Origin: Deltaproteobacteria bacterium
GTDB taxonomy: Bacteria; Myxococcota; UBA727; VGSZ01
DNA: 64,000 bases
Assembly: GCA_016177705.1 (NCBI GenBank)
Contig: JACOUT010000010.1
Location: forward strand, 310,001-374,000
Direction of reading: 5' to 3'
Each line of letters opens with the position of its first letter. Position 1 is the first letter of the stretch. The notes below the pieces were generated by a model that saw only the letters and a list, made by a program, of their open reading frames with translations, was not told the origin of the DNA and made no database searches. The translations under genes and the position numbers were made by a program. Of this stretch, positions 24,250 through 33,628 are shown in pieces.

Positions 24250-27200
24250 TCAGACGTAGTCGATGTTTTTGGCGCGCGTCGAGGGAACGGCGACCGCCGG
24301 CTTGCCGTGGCTGTTGCCGCCCTCGTCGCCATGTTTGTCGGTCAGCGCCTTGATGCGGCGATCGAGGTCGGCGGCGACGTGACCGTCGGTCTTGGCCGCC
24401 TTGAAGGCGGCGAGCGCGGCGGCGCCGCGGCCATGTTGCTCGAGACAGGCGCCGAGCTGGTAGCTGCTGGCGCCGCGCTGCGTGCGCGTGGCGCCGGGCG
24501 TGCCCACGGCCGCCTCGTAGGCCTCGATGGCCTCGTCGACGCGGCCCTGCTCCATGCGGGTCAGCCCGATCAGGTAGCGCGCGTCGGCCGCCTTGCCGGG
24601 GTTGCGCGCCGCCACCGAGAACTCGGCGACCGCGTCGTCGAGCAGGCCCATGTCGCGGTAGGCGTTGCCGAGCTCGTAGTGCGTGGCCGCGTCCTCGGCG
24701 GGGATCACCTCGGCGATCTTCTGCTTGAACTGCGAGAGCACCTCGTCCACCGACACCTGCTGGGTCTCGGGCTCGGGCTCGGGGGCGGCGGCCTCGTCGA
24801 CGCCGAGGTTCTCGAGCTGCGCCTGCACCTCCTCGAGGATGCGCTGCTCCCACGGGGCCGACGGCTCGGGCTGGCCCTGCTCGCGCGCTTCGATGCGCGC
24901 CAGCATCCATTGCACCCGCGCGCTGTCGGGCACGTCCTCGAGGATGGCGGCGAGGATCTCCTTGGCCTCGTCGAGCAGCTCCTGCTGGATGAAGAACTCC
25001 GACTCCTCGAGCTCGTCGTGGAAGAACTGGTTGGCGGGGTCGTTCTCGAAGCCCTGCGCCTTGGCCTTGAGGCCGAGCTTGTCGCGCGTGGTGACCAGCT
25101 CGGCCGATGGCTCGTCGGCCGGCGGCGGCGCGACGATGGCTGGTTCCGTCGGCACCGCGGGCGCGGCGGCGCCGGACGACGAGCGGCGCAGCATCTCCTT
25201 GACGTCCGCCGGCAGATCGAAGCTCGAGGGGTCGAACTCCTCGGACATCTCGGCCTCGAACGAGCCCGACGGCACGAGCGCAGGCGCTGGTGTCGACACC
25301 ACCGCGGGCAGCGCCCGCTTGGGGCGCTCGTCGGTGGGCAGATCGCTCGAGCGGTTGGCCAGGAGCGCGAGCGTGCGCTCGTTGAACTCCTCGGGGAGGC
25401 GCGCGGGCGCAGCCGGCACGCTCGGCTTTTGCAACGCCGCGGACACGGGGGCGGTGACACCGGAGCCGTCGTCGAACTCGCGGATCTCCTCCAGCTCGGC
25501 GGTGGAGAACGACATCATCGCGGTGGCGGCGACGTCGGCGCCCTTGCCCGTGTTCTTGCCCTCGGCTGCGACGTGGGCGTGCGCCTCCGCGACCGCCTGC
25601 AGCGCGATGCGATCGATGTCGTCGTCGGCAGGGATGGTGCCGGCCTTGGCGGTGACGTCGAGCTCATCCTCCGACGCGAACGCGCCGCCATCCTCGATGG
25701 CCGGCTGCTCGTCGGACAACACCAGCTCGGCGGCAGCCTCGACGTCGGCCTCGCTGATGTCGCGCAGCGCCTGCCGCACCAGCGCGTCTGCGTCTTCGCC
25801 CGAGATCTCGTCGGTGAGCGGTGGCCGCGGCGGTCGCGGCGCAGCGGCCGCGAGCCCGGGCAACACGCCGGTGGGCATGCGCGGCACCTCGCGCACGACC
25901 GCGCCCAGCTCCTCGTCGGGCGGCAGCAGGTCGGGCGCGGCCATCCCGCCCATGGGCTCGTCGAGCGCCGGCAGGGCAGAGGGCGGCAGCGCGTCGTCGA
26001 GCGCCAGCGCCCCCGACGGGTCCTCGATCATCACCTCGTCGAGCACCAGGTTCGACTGCGAGGCGTCGTCGACGAGGATGACCTCGCCGGCGTCGGAGAG
26101 CGAGCTGTGCGCCGGTCGTGCGGCCATGGTCGGCGGCCCGGGCGCCGCCGCGGCGGGGGAAGTCATTGCGCGCATCGTCGTCGACACGCGCGCGGCCGCG
26201 GCGCCCACCAGCTCGGAGCGCCACTGCTGCAGGCTCGGGTGGTCGGCTGCCTCGGCGGCGGCCACCAGCTTGCGCAGCGAGTCGACGTAGGGCGTACCGC
26301 CGGCCGGTTGCAGCAGGCGCGCCAGCTTCTCGAGCGCGGGCACGTAGTCGGCTTTCACCGCGAACACCTTCTGCAGGTGCTCGATGGCCTTGTCCTTCAA
26401 GCCGTACTTCGCGTAGACGTCGGTCTCGGTGAGCAAGCGGGCGAGCTGCTCGTCCTCCACCGACGGGCGCTGCGGCGCCGACGCCATGGGTGCGTTCGCC
26501 ATCGCTGGTGCCACCATGGTCGGCACCTGCGGCGCGCGCAGCGTGGTCGGGCTGTGGCCGAGCGCCTCCTCGGCCTCCTCGTCGCCGGGCTGCAGCTCGA
26601 GCACGCGCTCCCAGGTCTGCTGCGCCTGATCGGCGCGCCCGTCCGCCGCGTGGATCTTGGCCATCTCCTTGTAGACGGAGACGGTCTTCGGCACCTGCTG
26701 CATGTCGAGGAACGCCTGCGCGATCATCGACAGCACGTCGAGGTTGCGCGGGTCGGCCTTGAAGCAGAGCTGCAGCTTTGAGAGCGCGACGCTGGCCTGG
26801 CCGCGCTGCATGTAGATCTGGGCCAGCTCTTGCGCCACGTCGAGCGCGCTGGCGTCGTAGGCGACCAGCTTCTCGCCGACGCGCAGGTAGTCGTCGAAGC
26901 GCTGCTGCGTCTTCAAGAACGACAGCGCCGAGCGCAGCTCGGTCACCGCCTCGGTGCCGTGACCCTGTTGCGCGAACAGCTCGGCGAGCTTGATGCGCGA
27001 CGCCAGGTTGTCCGGGTCGAGGTCGACCATGCGCTTCAGGATCTCGAGCGACTCCTTGGGCCGCCCGTTCTGCTCATGGTTGACCGCGACGTTCTGGTAG
27101 TGCTGGAGCGCGTCGTTGACCAAGCCGAGCTGCTGGTACAGCTCGGCGAGCTTGAGGTGCAGGCCGGGCGGGCTCGCGTCGACGCGCAGGATCTGCTTGT

Positions 27201-27444
27201 AGACGGCGACCGCCTTCAGGAAGAAGCCCTGCTCGGTGTAGATGCCGGCGGCCTTCTCGTAGGCGTCGATCGATTCCTTCTTGGCGCCGAGCTTGACGTA
27301 GGTGTCACCCATCTTGAGCAGGGTGCGGACGTCCGTCGGATCGTGCTCGACGATCTTCTTCAGCTCGATGATCGCCTTATCGAGCTTGCCCTGCTGCAAG
27401 AGCTTGATGGCCTGCGCCTCGACCTTGTCGCGGTTGATCGCCAA
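24250..27444 (-). CDS. Large tetratricopeptide-repeat protein
   Basis: 1064 aa, ATG start, no signal peptide. At least six TPR units lie in residues 1-250 (GKLDKAIIELKKIVEHDP, VRTLLKMGDTYVKLG, ESLEILKRMVDLDPDN), with one more near 340. Residues 420-790 are a long Asp/Glu/Ala/Pro-rich disordered region. A second TPR group lies about 800-1040 (DAVAEFSVAARNPGKAADAR, ACLEQHGRGAAALAAFKAA). Probably a cytoplasmic scaffold. The ExeA-like ATPase gene follows after 17 nt, so an assembly role with that ATPase, perhaps for a pilus or secretion machine, is inferred only from the layout. Confidence 0.88.
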   Translation of the reverse strand: MAINRDKVEAQAIKLLQQGKLDKAIIELKKIVEHDPTDVRTLLKMGDTYVKLGAKKESIDAYEKAAGIYTEQGFFLKAVAVYKQILRVDASPPGLHLKLAELYQQLGLVNDALQHYQNVAVNHEQNGRPKESLEILKRMVDLDPDNLASRIKLAELFAQQGHGTEAVTELRSALSFLKTQQRFDDYLRVGEKLVAYDASALDVAQELAQIYMQRGQASVALSKLQLCFKADPRNLDVLSMIAQAFLDMQQVPKTVSVYKEMAKIHAADGRADQAQQTWERVLELQPGDEEAEEALGHSPTTLRAPQVPTMVAPAMANAPMASAPQRPSVEDEQLARLLTETDVYAKYGLKDKAIEHLQKVFAVKADYVPALEKLARLLQPAGGTPYVDSLRKLVAAAEAADHPSLQQWRSELVGAAAARVSTTMRAMTSPAAAAPGPPTMAARPAHSSLSDAGEVILVDDASQSNLVLDEVMIEDPSGALALDDALPPSALPALDEPMGGMAAPDLLPPDEELGAVVREVPRMPTGVLPGLAAAAPRPPRPPLTDEISGEDADALVRQALRDISEADVEAAAELVLSDEQPAIEDGGAFASEDELDVTAKAGTIPADDDIDRIALQAVAEAHAHVAAEGKNTGKGADVAATAMMSFSTAELEEIREFDDGSGVTAPVSAALQKPSVPAAPARLPEEFNERTLALLANRSSDLPTDERPKRALPAVVSTPAPALVPSGSFEAEMSEEFDPSSFDLPADVKEMLRRSSSGAAAPAVPTEPAIVAPPPADEPSAELVTTRDKLGLKAKAQGFENDPANQFFHDELEESEFFIQQELLDEAKEILAAILEDVPDSARVQWMLARIEAREQGQPEPSAPWEQRILEEVQAQLENLGVDEAAAPEPEPETQQVSVDEVLSQFKQKIAEVIPAEDAATHYELGNAYRDMGLLDDAVAEFSVAARNPGKAADARYLIGLTRMEQGRVDEAIEAYEAAVGTPGATRTQRGASSYQLGACLEQHGRGAAALAAFKAAKTDGHVAADLDRRIKALTDKHGDEGGNSHGKPAVAVPSTRAKNIDYV

Positions 27445-27633
27445 GCCAAGCCTCGGGGCACAGCGCCCTTGCAGAAACGGAGAAATGCGCTCGTCTCGAC
27501 GACGAACGCGGCAAAAGTGACAATAAGTGGCACCCTACAGGGGGTCAAGTTTGGCCGGACGGTGGATCGGGGCAAAACGTGGCGTCAGGACGCGCGTTTC
27601 TCCACTGCGCGCGGCCGGCCCCCTGGGGGTACC

Positions 27634-28596
27634 ATGCGCCCGATGAAGCCCCGGTCGCTCGTCGCGCTTGTCGTCCTCCTGCTCGCCGCAGCTCCTGCAT
27701 TCGCCGCTCGCGGCCTCGAGGAGCCGCCCGGGCTCGGCAAGGTCGTGAAGGGTGCGCGGGGCACCGACGTCTCGGCCGCGTTGGCGTCCCCGGGCGTCGG
27801 CGCTGGCTGCAAGGAGGCGTTGGCGCTGACCGATCTGGCCGGGCTCGCGTGTCGGAGCGCCGTGGCGTCGGCGCTGGTGCGCGCGCGCCCGCTCGACAAG
27901 GGCGCCGACCTGACGGCACGCACGACGCTGCTGCGCGATCTGGCCAAGGCAGCCGACGCCGTCACCGCCTTTGCGCCGCTGACGCCGCCACCCGGCTTCG
28001 CGCGCGCGCGCTTCGATGCGCTCGCCGCGGTCGGGCGTGCGCTCATGGCCGGCAGCGACGAGCTGTCCGTGCTGCCGGCGACCCACGCGCTGGCCGCGCA
28101 GGTGGCCGCAGCGCTCGCCGAAACGCCCGCGCCACGGCGCGTCGCCTGTGGCGCCGTGCAGCGCGCGCTCGACGCCGCCGGGGCGGCCGGTGTCGGCATA
28201 GAGGAGAGCGGCGCGCTGCTCGGGCTGCTCACCTCGCACCGCTGCCTGGTCGACGAGGAACGCCTCGCCAGCAAGCCAAAGCCGGTAGCGCTCGCGGGCA
28301 GCGACGACGCCAAGAAGGTCGCCGCCTCCGCCAGCGCGCAGGGCGCCATCGCCGACTACGCCTCGAGCCGCGCGCTCGAGCTGGAGCGCTGCGCCAAGCA
28401 CGTCGACGCCGCCGAGCGCCCCGTCGACGGCGACAAGCTGCGCGCATGCCTGTGCGGCGCGATGGCGCGCTGGCGTTTCCCGCAGCACGCCGCGGGGGCG
28501 AGCGGCGAGATTGCGTTCCGCCGGGCGTCGGTGGCGGTCAAGCTCGACGCCGCCGGCGCGCTCGCCGACTGCGGCCCGGTGCGCGCCACCCCGTAG
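27634..28596 (+). CDS. Exported Ala-rich protein of unknown function
   Basis: 320 aa from the ATG at 27634 (a second in-frame ATG at 27643 is possible; CTGGGGGT lies just upstream). The N-terminus is a Sec signal peptide (KPRSLVALVVLLLAAAPAFA, cleavage after AFA). The mature part is helical and Ala-rich with scattered Cys residues (about eight), including CLCG near the C-terminus, and no recognised domain. The stop is 2 nt from the start of the O-antigen-ligase-like gene, so the pair are very likely co-transcribed. It may serve the same envelope pathway. Confidence 0.75.
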   Translation: MRPMKPRSLVALVVLLLAAAPAFAARGLEEPPGLGKVVKGARGTDVSAALASPGVGAGCKEALALTDLAGLACRSAVASALVRARPLDKGADLTARTTLLRDLAKAADAVTAFAPLTPPPGFARARFDALAAVGRALMAGSDELSVLPATHALAAQVAAALAETPAPRRVACGAVQRALDAAGAAGVGIEESGALLGLLTSHRCLVDEERLASKPKPVALAGSDDAKKVAASASAQGAIADYASSRALELERCAKHVDAAERPVDGDKLRACLCGAMARWRFPQHAAGASGEIAFRRASVAVKLDAAGALADCGPVRATP

Positions 28597-28598
28597 TC

Positions 28599-30248
28599 AT
28601 GAACAAGCGCGTCGTCCCCCTGGTGGTGTTCGCGCTCGTGCTTTTGCGCATGGCGCTGCCGGCGCACGCGCCCGCCGCCGTCGACGCGCACCTGGCGCTC
28701 GCCGCGCTGGTGCTGGCGCGGGCGCAAGCGCCGTCGCGCGCCACGCTCGTCGCCGCCGGGCTGCTCGTGCTGGGCGGGCTGGTGGCGGTGCCGTGGTCCT
28801 GGCACCCGCTCCTGTCTGCTCTGGCGCTGCCGGTGGTGGTCGGCCCGGCGGCGTTCCTCTTGATCGGGGGCCAGACACCGACGCGCTCCGGTGCGCTCTG
28901 GGGCCTGGCCGTGGGCGGCGCCGCCAACGCCGTCGCTGCCACTGTGCAGCGCTTCTGGACCTGGCCCGAGCTGCTCGCACGCTCGGCGGCCGATCTCGAC
29001 GCCACCGTGGTGGGACGGCTCACGCAGGCGCGCGCGCTCGGCCTCTCGCTCTCGCCCGATCTGTGTGGTGCGCTGTGCATCGCCGGCGGCTGCGCCGCGG
29101 CAGTGCTCGCGCTCGAGGCGCCCTACCGCGAGCGCCGGCTGGCGCCGATCGTGCTGGCGCTCGTCTCTCTCGGCGGCGTGGTGGTGGTGCGCTCCTTCGG
29201 CTCGGCGCTGGCGCTCGGCGCGGGCGCCGCGCTGGCGGTCGGCCTGGTGCTGTCGCGCAGGGCGTCGCGCGCCGTGCTGGTGGCGACCCTCGGTGGCGTG
29301 GCGATGGCCGCGCTCGCGCTCGTCGGCGCGTTGGCCTCGCGCGGCACCGACGCGCTCGCCGGCTCGGCGGCCGAGCGGCTCGCCAACTGGCGGATCGCGC
29401 TCGACGTCGCAGGGTTGGCACCCGTCACCGGCGTGGGCCTGGCGCGCTTCCCGGCCGCCTACCTGCTCGAGCGCACGCCCGACGCCAACCTGACCCGCTA
29501 CGCGCACTCGGGGCCGCTGCAGTGGCTCGCCGAGGGCGGCGCGCTCGGCGCACTGCTCGTCGCCGGCGCCGTCGTCGTCGCCGCGCTGGCGCTCTGGCGC
29601 CGGCGCGCCGTGCTGCCGGCGTCGTCGCTGGTGCTGGTAGCCGGCGCCGTCGCGCTGTTCGCGCGCACGCTCATCGACTACGACGCGCAGGTGGCGCAGA
29701 CCGCCTCGGTGCTGGCGCTCTTGGTCGGGCTCACGCTCGCCGGCGACGAGAGCGCCGCCGCGCCGCTCGCGGTGCATCGGCGGGTTACGCTCGCTGCCAC
29801 GGTGCTGCTCGTGCCCGTGGTGGTGCTCGCCTTCTGGCGCGATGGCGCGCTGGCGGAGCAGCGCGACGACGCACGCTTGCGCACCTGGCTGCAGCGGCTG
29901 CCCGGTGACGCCGAGGCGCAGGTCGCGCTCGGCGCGCGCGCCGTCGATCGCCTGTACGCCTGCGCGGAGCCGGCCGCCTGTACGGCCGCCCACGGCAACG
30001 CCTTGGCGGCGCTCGATGCCGCCGCCGTGCTGCCGCACCCGTCCTCCGCGGTGTTCGTGCTGCGCGCGCGCGTGCAGGCGCACGCCGGCGCGCTCGAGCT
30101 GGCCGAGCGCGACGTCGACACCGCGCTCGCGCTCAACCCCGGCAGCGCGCCCGCGCACCAGCTCGCCGTCGAGCTGGCGCGCGCGCAGGGCGACGATCCA
30201 GCGGCGCGCCTCGAGGCCGCCGCGGCCTGGCGCGTGGCCGTGCCCTGA
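28599..30248 (+). CDS. O-antigen ligase/polymerase-like membrane protein (Wzy/WaaL superfamily)
   Basis: 549 aa with about 12 hydrophobic segments between residues 1 and 405, and a soluble C-terminal part of about 150 residues with TPR-like helices (LELAERDVDTALALNPGSAP). The loop containing NWRIALDVAGLAPVTGVGLARFPA, followed by HSGPLQWLAEGG, is the typical region of the Wzy/WaaL/O-antigen ligase fold, where glycan chains are polymerised or joined to lipid A core. The pattern of membrane loops supports the superfamily, but the substrate cannot be read from the sequence. It begins 2 nt after the stop of the preceding exported protein gene. Confidence 0.8.
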   Translation: MNKRVVPLVVFALVLLRMALPAHAPAAVDAHLALAALVLARAQAPSRATLVAAGLLVLGGLVAVPWSWHPLLSALALPVVVGPAAFLLIGGQTPTRSGALWGLAVGGAANAVAATVQRFWTWPELLARSAADLDATVVGRLTQARALGLSLSPDLCGALCIAGGCAAAVLALEAPYRERRLAPIVLALVSLGGVVVVRSFGSALALGAGAALAVGLVLSRRASRAVLVATLGGVAMAALALVGALASRGTDALAGSAAERLANWRIALDVAGLAPVTGVGLARFPAAYLLERTPDANLTRYAHSGPLQWLAEGGALGALLVAGAVVVAALALWRRRAVLPASSLVLVAGAVALFARTLIDYDAQVAQTASVLALLVGLTLAGDESAAAPLAVHRRVTLAATVLLVPVVVLAFWRDGALAEQRDDARLRTWLQRLPGDAEAQVALGARAVDRLYACAEPAACTAAHGNALAALDAAAVLPHPSSAVFVLRARVQAHAGALELAERDVDTALALNPGSAPAHQLAVELARAQGDDPAARLEAAAAWRVAVP

Positions 30249-30264
30249 TCCACGTCGACGGGCG

Positions 30265-32547
30265 CTACTGCGCGGCGTGCACCGCCAGCACCACGCAGCT
30301 TATGTTGTCGAAGCCGCCGGCGCGGTTGGCGAGCACCACCAGCTCGAAGGCGGCGCGCGCCGGATCCTCGTACTCGATGATGGTCTGCAACATCTTGTTG
30401 TCGGCGTCCGCCGGTGGCGCACCCGGGCCGGCCGCAAAGTCGGCGACGCCGTCGCTGCACAACAACACGCGATCGCCGGGCAACAGGCGCATGCGGAACA
30501 GCTCGGGGTCGAACGGGTCGGGGTGCGTCTGACCGTCGTCGTCGATGATGACGCGCCCGACCACGCGGGTGAGCGCCGAGCCCATCTGCACCTGCGCCGA
30601 CTCGCGGAAGGTCAGCCCCATGCGCAGCGCGTCGGTGCACCGATCGTGGTCGATGCTCATCTGCTCGATGGTGCCGCCGCGGATCAGGTAGGCGCGGCTG
30701 TCGCCGAGGTTACCGAGCGTGGCCTCGCCGTTGACCACGAACATCGCCACCATGGTGGCGCTCATCACCTGGTTCGGCTCGTTGGCGATGGGCGTGTACT
30801 TGGCGTTGACCTCGGCGCTGATGCGCTTGCCCGCCGAGCGCGTGATCTGCTTCAAGATGTCGCTGCGCTGCGCGTGGTTCAGCTCGAGCGCAGCGGTGCC
30901 GCCCTTCTCGAGGCCGCCCCAGCGCTGCAGCGCCGCCAGCTCCACCTGCTCGGCGGCGAACGAGCCGTCGCCGAAGCGGCTGCGCGAGACGCCATCGGAG
31001 ATCAGGTAGAGCCCGATGCGCCCGTTCTCGTCGGTGGCCGAGAGCGCGCGATCCTGTTGGCCCGAGCCGCGACGCGCCTTGGCCAGGCCGGTGTGCTGCT
31101 CGGCCCACGCCTCGAGCACGACGTCGGCTTGCTGCTCGGCGGCGCGCGCCTCGTCGAGCAGCCGGCGGCGCGCCTGCTCGAGCGCCGCCTTGAGCGCACG
31201 TGCGTGGCCGGTGCGCCGCGCCGGGTTGCTCTCGAGTGACGGGCGCAGGTAGGGCCAGATGCCGAGCGGGCACTCCGGGCGGAACACGCGCGGCGTGCAC
31301 AGCATGTGCGGATCGACGTCGGCGTCGAGCGGCGCGCGCTTGGCGAGCAGCGCGTACAGCAACAGCGCCACCGCGTAGACGTCGCTGTGCGCGCCGACGC
31401 GGTAGCTCAGGCGCCGGCGCAGCTCGGGCGCCGAGAACAAGCCGAGCTGCCCCGACGGCAGCACGCCCGCAGGGTAGATGCCGCTGACCGCATAGAAGCG
31501 CACGCGGCCGCCGCGCTCGATGACGATCTGGCTCGGGTCGAGGTCGTAGACGAACTGGCCGGCGCCATGCAGCCCCTCGAGCAGCTCGGCCAATTCGATG
31601 CCGAGCTCGAGCGTGGCCATGGCGGGCAGCACGCGCTCGTCGTCGCCCAGGTAATCGACCACGGTGTTGCCCTTGGGGCGTTCGAACACGCGCACGGCGG
31701 CGCGATCGAGCGAGACCCGGCAGCGCGGGCGCACGATGCGTTGGTCCGGCAGGTGCGACCAGGGCGGCTCGGGCATGGAGGTGGCGGTCCACACCGCGGT
31801 GAAGGCCTGCTCCTCGCCCTCGATGCGCGCGCGGAAGAACACGCTGCCGCTCTGCTCGCCGAGTGGGTCGTCGAGGCGCACGGTGACGCCGTTGTCGGCG
31901 CGCAGGATGGAGCCGGGCTCGGGCGGCGCCGGGCCGACGTCGGTGCCGGCCTCCTCGACGATGGGGGCGCCCTCGACGGTGGCGCCTTCGTCGGGCGGCG
32001 CGAAGCTCGCCACCGCCGCGCGATCGTCGGAGGTGCCGGGCGCGCGGTTCATCTCGAGATCGGCGGTCTTCTCGGCCAGCGGATCGAGGTCGTCGTCGCT
32101 GTAGGCGGGCAGGCCCGCGATGGTGTGGTCGTCGAACGGCGCACCGGCACCGCGCCGCTCCGACGGCGGCAAGGTGGCGGCCGCGGCGGCGACCTGATCG
32201 AGGATGGCACCGGTCACGACCGGCGGCACGTCGTCGGGCAGGTCGACCGAGGCCACCGGGACCGGCTGCACCTCGGAGGTCGGCGGGTCGAACGGGGCGC
32301 CCGAGAGGTCGGCCAGCGCATCCGAAGGCAGCGTGGCGCGCGGCAGTTGTCGTTCCACCGTCTGCTCGGCCGGCGGTTCGGCGTTCGCCACGGGCGCGGC
32401 CGCGACCGGCGCTGGCACCGGCAACGCCGGTTGGTCTGAGCTGGGGCCGTCGAGCGGGCGCGGCGACCGCGGTGTCTCCGCAGCCGGTCCGCCGGTGCCA
32501 CGCGGCGGGCCTCCACGATCAAAAGGAGATCCGGGCGGGTTGGTCAC
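30265..32547 (-). CDS. Degenerate kinase domain fused to a PP2C-type protein phosphatase
   Basis: 760 aa from a GTG at 32547. Residues 1-220 are Pro/Asp-rich and disordered. About 240-470 resembles a Ser/Thr kinase fold but is highly degenerate: the catalytic loop reads VYDLDPSQIV and the DFG position is changed to AVSG, although the helix HSDVYAVALLLYALL is kept. About 510-760 is a PP2C/PPM phosphatase with all metal-binding signatures: GLYLISDGVS, GNLGDSRAYLI, LLCSDGVADF and GGFDNISCV. It should dephosphorylate Ser/Thr phosphoproteins, with the pseudokinase as a regulatory or docking unit. It is divergent from lgt. No membrane segment. Confidence 0.88.
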   Translation of the reverse strand: MTNPPGSPFDRGGPPRGTGGPAAETPRSPRPLDGPSSDQPALPVPAPVAAAPVANAEPPAEQTVERQLPRATLPSDALADLSGAPFDPPTSEVQPVPVASVDLPDDVPPVVTGAILDQVAAAAATLPPSERRGAGAPFDDHTIAGLPAYSDDDLDPLAEKTADLEMNRAPGTSDDRAAVASFAPPDEGATVEGAPIVEEAGTDVGPAPPEPGSILRADNGVTVRLDDPLGEQSGSVFFRARIEGEEQAFTAVWTATSMPEPPWSHLPDQRIVRPRCRVSLDRAAVRVFERPKGNTVVDYLGDDERVLPAMATLELGIELAELLEGLHGAGQFVYDLDPSQIVIERGGRVRFYAVSGIYPAGVLPSGQLGLFSAPELRRRLSYRVGAHSDVYAVALLLYALLAKRAPLDADVDPHMLCTPRVFRPECPLGIWPYLRPSLESNPARRTGHARALKAALEQARRRLLDEARAAEQQADVVLEAWAEQHTGLAKARRGSGQQDRALSATDENGRIGLYLISDGVSRSRFGDGSFAAEQVELAALQRWGGLEKGGTAALELNHAQRSDILKQITRSAGKRISAEVNAKYTPIANEPNQVMSATMVAMFVVNGEATLGNLGDSRAYLIRGGTIEQMSIDHDRCTDALRMGLTFRESAQVQMGSALTRVVGRVIIDDDGQTHPDPFDPELFRMRLLPGDRVLLCSDGVADFAAGPGAPPADADNKMLQTIIEYEDPARAAFELVVLANRAGGFDNISCVVLAVHAAQ

Positions 32548-32682
32548 GGCTCGGTGCAAAGAACATTGGCACCGTCCGTCCGTCGAGGGCAAGGGCCGGG
32601 AACCAACGCGACGCGTTGGCCGTTGCACTACGGGTCCACGGCGCTACCACTGCGTGCGCCCGTGCTGATCACTGGAGGCTTC

Positions 32683-33603
32683 GTGCACCCGGTCCTGTTC
32701 AAGGTCCCGTTCCCCGCCATCCAAAGCCTCGGCATCAAGGGGCCGCTGCCGCTGCACACCTACGGCGTGCTCATCGTCATCGGCTTCCTGCTCGCCATGT
32801 ACGTGGCCTGGCGCGAGGCCAAGCGTCAGGGCCAATACACCGAGGAGGTGCTCGACTTTGCCTTCTGGGCGCTGCTCGGCGGCATGATCGGCGCGCGCAT
32901 CGTCTTCATCGTCGTCAACTGGCAGGACTACCTCGCCCACCCGCTCAAGATCGTGAAGATCTGGGAGGGCGGCCTGGTGTTCTATGGTGCCGCGCTCGGC
33001 GGCTTCGTCTCGTACCTGTGGTGGTCGCACAAGAACAAGATCTTCGGTGTCGAGAAGCTGCGCCTTGCCGACATGATGGTGGTCGGCTTGCCGCTGGCCG
33101 CTGCATTCGGACGGCTTGGCTGCATCGCCGCGGGGTGCTGCTGGGGCGACACCGCCTACCATCTCGACGCCGCCGGGCAGATCGTCGCGGACTTCCCCGT
33201 CACCATCCAGTTCCCCGAGGGCGCGCTCGCCTACCAGAGCTTGCTCGGCAGCGAGAGCGCCGAGGTGGCCGCGCGCATGCGCGACATCAAGGCCACCATG
33301 CCGCTGATCCCGATTCAACTAATGGACGCGTTCCTCGAGGTCGGGCTGTTCTTGACGCTGTTGGTGGTGCGCTCGCGCAAATGGTTCCACGGCCAGGTGC
33401 TGCTCACCTACGGCATCCTCTACCCCATCGTGCGCAGCTCGCTCGAACTCATGCGTGGCGACGCCGAGCGCGGCTACGTCATCGAGGGCGTGCTCTCGAC
33501 CAGCCAGTTCATCTCGCTGTTGATGGCGTCGGCGTCGCTCGTCGGCATCATCGTGCTGCGGCGCCGCGGCATGGCGGCGGTGGCCGAGCCCACCGCGCCC
33601 TGA
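32683..33603 (+). CDS. lgt: Prolipoprotein diacylglyceryl transferase
   Basis: 306 aa from the GTG at 32683, preceded by TGGAGG at good spacing. Seven or so membrane helices. The Lgt core is plain: LHTYGVLIVIGFLLAMY at the first helices, then GGMIGARIVFIV, WEGGLVFYGAALGG, and the signature-like region GRLGCIAAGCCWGDTAYH, ending with ELMRGDAERGY. Lgt transfers diacylglycerol from phosphatidylglycerol to the lipobox Cys of prolipoproteins at the inner membrane. At least eight predicted lipoprotein genes lie in this window, including the next two. It is divergent from the PP2C fusion gene. Confidence 0.95.
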   Translation: MHPVLFKVPFPAIQSLGIKGPLPLHTYGVLIVIGFLLAMYVAWREAKRQGQYTEEVLDFAFWALLGGMIGARIVFIVVNWQDYLAHPLKIVKIWEGGLVFYGAALGGFVSYLWWSHKNKIFGVEKLRLADMMVVGLPLAAAFGRLGCIAAGCCWGDTAYHLDAAGQIVADFPVTIQFPEGALAYQSLLGSESAEVAARMRDIKATMPLIPIQLMDAFLEVGLFLTLLVVRSRKWFHGQVLLTYGILYPIVRSSLELMRGDAERGYVIEGVLSTSQFISLLMASASLVGIIVLRRRGMAAVAEPTAP

Positions 33604-33628
33604 TCGCTGCGCAGGTCGAGCTCGGGGG

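Noticed and set aside
27524..27545. Sigma-54 promoter (tggcac at 27528)
   Set aside because: The downstream TTGC-type -12 element is missing at the right spacing.
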